Source: Syntrophomonadaceae bacterium (GTDB lineage Bacteria > Bacillota > Syntrophomonadia > Syntrophomonadales > Syntrophomonadaceae). From it: DNA of 15,193 nucleotides. The notes below the pieces were generated by a model. The model was not told the origin of the DNA, ran no database searches, and was given only the letters and a program-made list of their open reading frames with translations. Below, one piece after another: positions 14,901-15,193 of the stretch. Both the position numbers and the translations under genes were made by a program. The stretch lies in contig JAISDD010000008.1 in NCBI GenBank assembly GCA_031265005.1, forward strand, positions 1 through 15,193. The letters run 5' to 3'. How positions within the stretch are numbered: the first letter of the stretch is position 1; each line of letters begins with the position of its first letter.

Positions 14901-15168
14901 CATCATGTCCCCAAATCCAAAGCGAGCCATCTGCCTTGACGACTGCTGTATGGTAGGCTCCCGCGCCCACAATATGTGCGCCTAAGATCTGCCGAATGTC
15001 TGCCGCGAATCCGTTACTGTTTTCTGCCACAGTCACAATCCCGTCGCCGTCAGGCACAGCGCTTTCAGCGAACGCAGGAACAGCAGCCGCGGATATGAGC
15101 GTCAGGCACATAACCAGCGCCAGTATCACGCTCAAGATTTTCATCCTAACATATTTTTTTCTTTTCAT
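11926..15168 (-). CDS. Secreted RCC1-repeat / cysteine-peptidase-like / SLH surface protein
   Basis: A 1080-residue exported protein. Order of parts: signal peptide (1-34, core ILSVILALVMCLTLISAAAV, cut after AFA); seven RCC1 repeats of about 52 residues (62-400, each with HTAAIKTDGSLWTWGWN-like and GQLGDGTT motifs), expected to form a beta-propeller; a central domain (about 405-650) with GGQCFGMA (C450), GAGHAVYV (H583) and VNDSN (N603/D604), in the order expected for a papain-like cysteine peptidase; a beta-rich region (650-845); a Gly/Ser linker (849-869); and three SLH domains (900-948, 961-1014, 1026-1077) for non-covalent binding to wall polymers. The start has GGAGG 6 nt upstream. The gene stands alone with its own terminator. 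Substrate and partners are unknown, and peptidase activity is inferred only from residue pattern. Confidence 0.9.
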   Translation of the reverse strand: MKRKKYVRMKILSVILALVMCLTLISAAAVPAFAESAVPDGDGIVTVAENSNGFAADIRQILGAHIVGAGAYHTAVVKADGSLWIWGHDGFGKLGNGTAGGTTSPVQIMDDVTAVNTGFFHSGAIKTDGSLWTWGRNDLGQLGDGTTNEKASPVKVLDNVMIVSMKANHTAAIKTDGSLWTWGWNSAGELGDGTTVDKLSPVKIMEGVIAVSTGVSHTAALKEDGSLWVWGNNIIGTVGDGTMGDHKLTPVKIMDGVAAVSTGTNYTAAIKMDGSLWTWGWNGKGQLGDGTTVDRLSPVKIMDAVSATSAGAEYTAAIKTDGSLWAWGSNEYGQLGDGTTVDRLSPVKIMDDVAAVSAGGDHTAVIKTDGFLWTWGWNIYGMLGDGTTVDKLSPVEIMNINNAVNFDTDRWEFRNQQTEIDKRYYTNLFGEILGSKLYAGDKDKGTGGQCFGMAATTAAINAGMPDVSTFGAQYLKDVPLTARNTELKMLVPKYVWNDDILTVELGGEESITAADFIKYAYLVQSSESEVMQRINNVTGNGDNNNVRIRNYELLYDTIREFESGAGVPVVITMFSIEGKGAGHAVYVLGIESQSATEVKIAVNDSNFPNDKKYVYLYKTDGSYTGWSNPDYPEYDALAFSTPVNMVYGAFNSLNVSKEPSTSALIQTSASQFRYSDGMTEFMVNGYTVTGDLLLPIRVSEDNGSDAGQPLYSYWSTSSNTVEISDIGQDSEFSVSGDKGGVSAYVPAGAALSFTIEDVASNVNIDNVLDEEITVTHSFISDEGKYSTIMASGKADNEITSLFSEKNLTIHGLKDTTVTLTLDDKVYTSDMLSDNDITVEEIIQSSTRSSGGSSSGGGGGGGGGSSGSSASTSETQKSEQTPVIPETEPTFAAASVWNNPFTDVHEADWFYGDVKYVHENQLFAGTSATTFSPNISTTRGMIVTVLGRLYGVSAGTYSSSSFSDVQAGQYYAPYIEWAKETGIVSGVGDNRFAPDAQISRQDLTVIITNYANFAGKQFPVTLQYQTFADESGIAVYAKNAVQTLYSGGIVSGKPNNVFDPSGSATRAEVASMLHRFIEAAN
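12562..12624 (-). repeat. Gly/Ser low-complexity linker
   Basis: Encodes residues 849-869, including nine consecutive glycines between serine clusters. Mostly GGN codons in a row make a G+C-rich, slippage-prone stretch between the beta-rich region and the SLH anchor. Confidence 0.7.
13969..14985 (-). repeat. Seven tandem RCC1-coding repeats
   Basis: About 156-bp units with strong nucleotide as well as protein similarity. For example, the blocks around 14130-14220 and 14280-14370 share long runs such as TCCACAGTTGTGCCGTC. The most similar units are the central ones, suggesting recent duplication or recombination. The third-to-fourth unit spacing varies slightly (a GDHK insertion). Confidence 0.8.
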
Positions 15169-15193
15169 AATGTTCCTCCTTATTGTTTTTTTC

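Overview
The window is 15.2 kb with every supportable gene on the minus strand. It looks like a low-to-moderate G+C Bacillota (Firmicutes), probably a clostridial or Negativicutes-like lineage. The evidence is a Rex redox repressor, the valS-folC order, strong AGGAGG-type ribosome binding sites, TTG/GTG starts, copper-amine-oxidase-N 'stalk' proteins and S-layer-homology (SLH) surface proteins. The species cannot be named from this sequence.

In the direction of transcription (high to low coordinates) the layout is as follows. (1) 15168-11926 is a very large secreted surface protein: signal peptide, seven RCC1 beta-propeller repeats, a central domain with a papain-like Cys/His/Asn(Asp) pattern, a beta-rich region, a Gly/Ser linker and three SLH anchoring domains. 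It ends at a strong terminator (11811-11858). (2) 11649-10548 is an overlapping XRE-type regulator and dinD pair. Two tiny ORFs chained by ATGA overlaps follow, the second resembling the truncated N-terminus of a transposon-encoded TnpW-type protein, and they run directly into the valS start. This segment looks richer in G+C than the housekeeping genes and reads as accessory DNA inserted into the valS leader. (3) 10437-6500 is valS and folC, overlapping or nearly so, with an unusual folC start. (4) 6266-5120 is rex with a GNAT acetyltransferase 31 nt downstream, behind its own promoter. (5) 4996-4058 is a secreted copper-amine-oxidase-N-domain protein with its own good promoter and terminator. 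(6) 3942-397 is a nonulosonic-acid (pseudaminic-type) module. A roughly 300-nt leader that may be structured precedes a PseC/SpsC-type aminotransferase, then a PseI/SpsE-type synthase and an SpsF-type cytidylyltransferase. (7) 282-1 is the 5' part of rpsT (ribosomal protein S20), running out of the window, with its own promoter.

Most of the window is housekeeping or cell-envelope biology: tRNA charging, folate, redox control, and sugar-acid synthesis for flagella, spore coat or S-layer glycans. The most unusual parts are the RCC1/cysteine-peptidase-like/SLH protein, the apparent insertion scar between dinD and valS, the pseC leader with mutually exclusive pairings, and folC, whose conserved N-terminus lies upstream of any standard start codon. 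I saw no CRISPR array, tRNA, rRNA or intact transposase.
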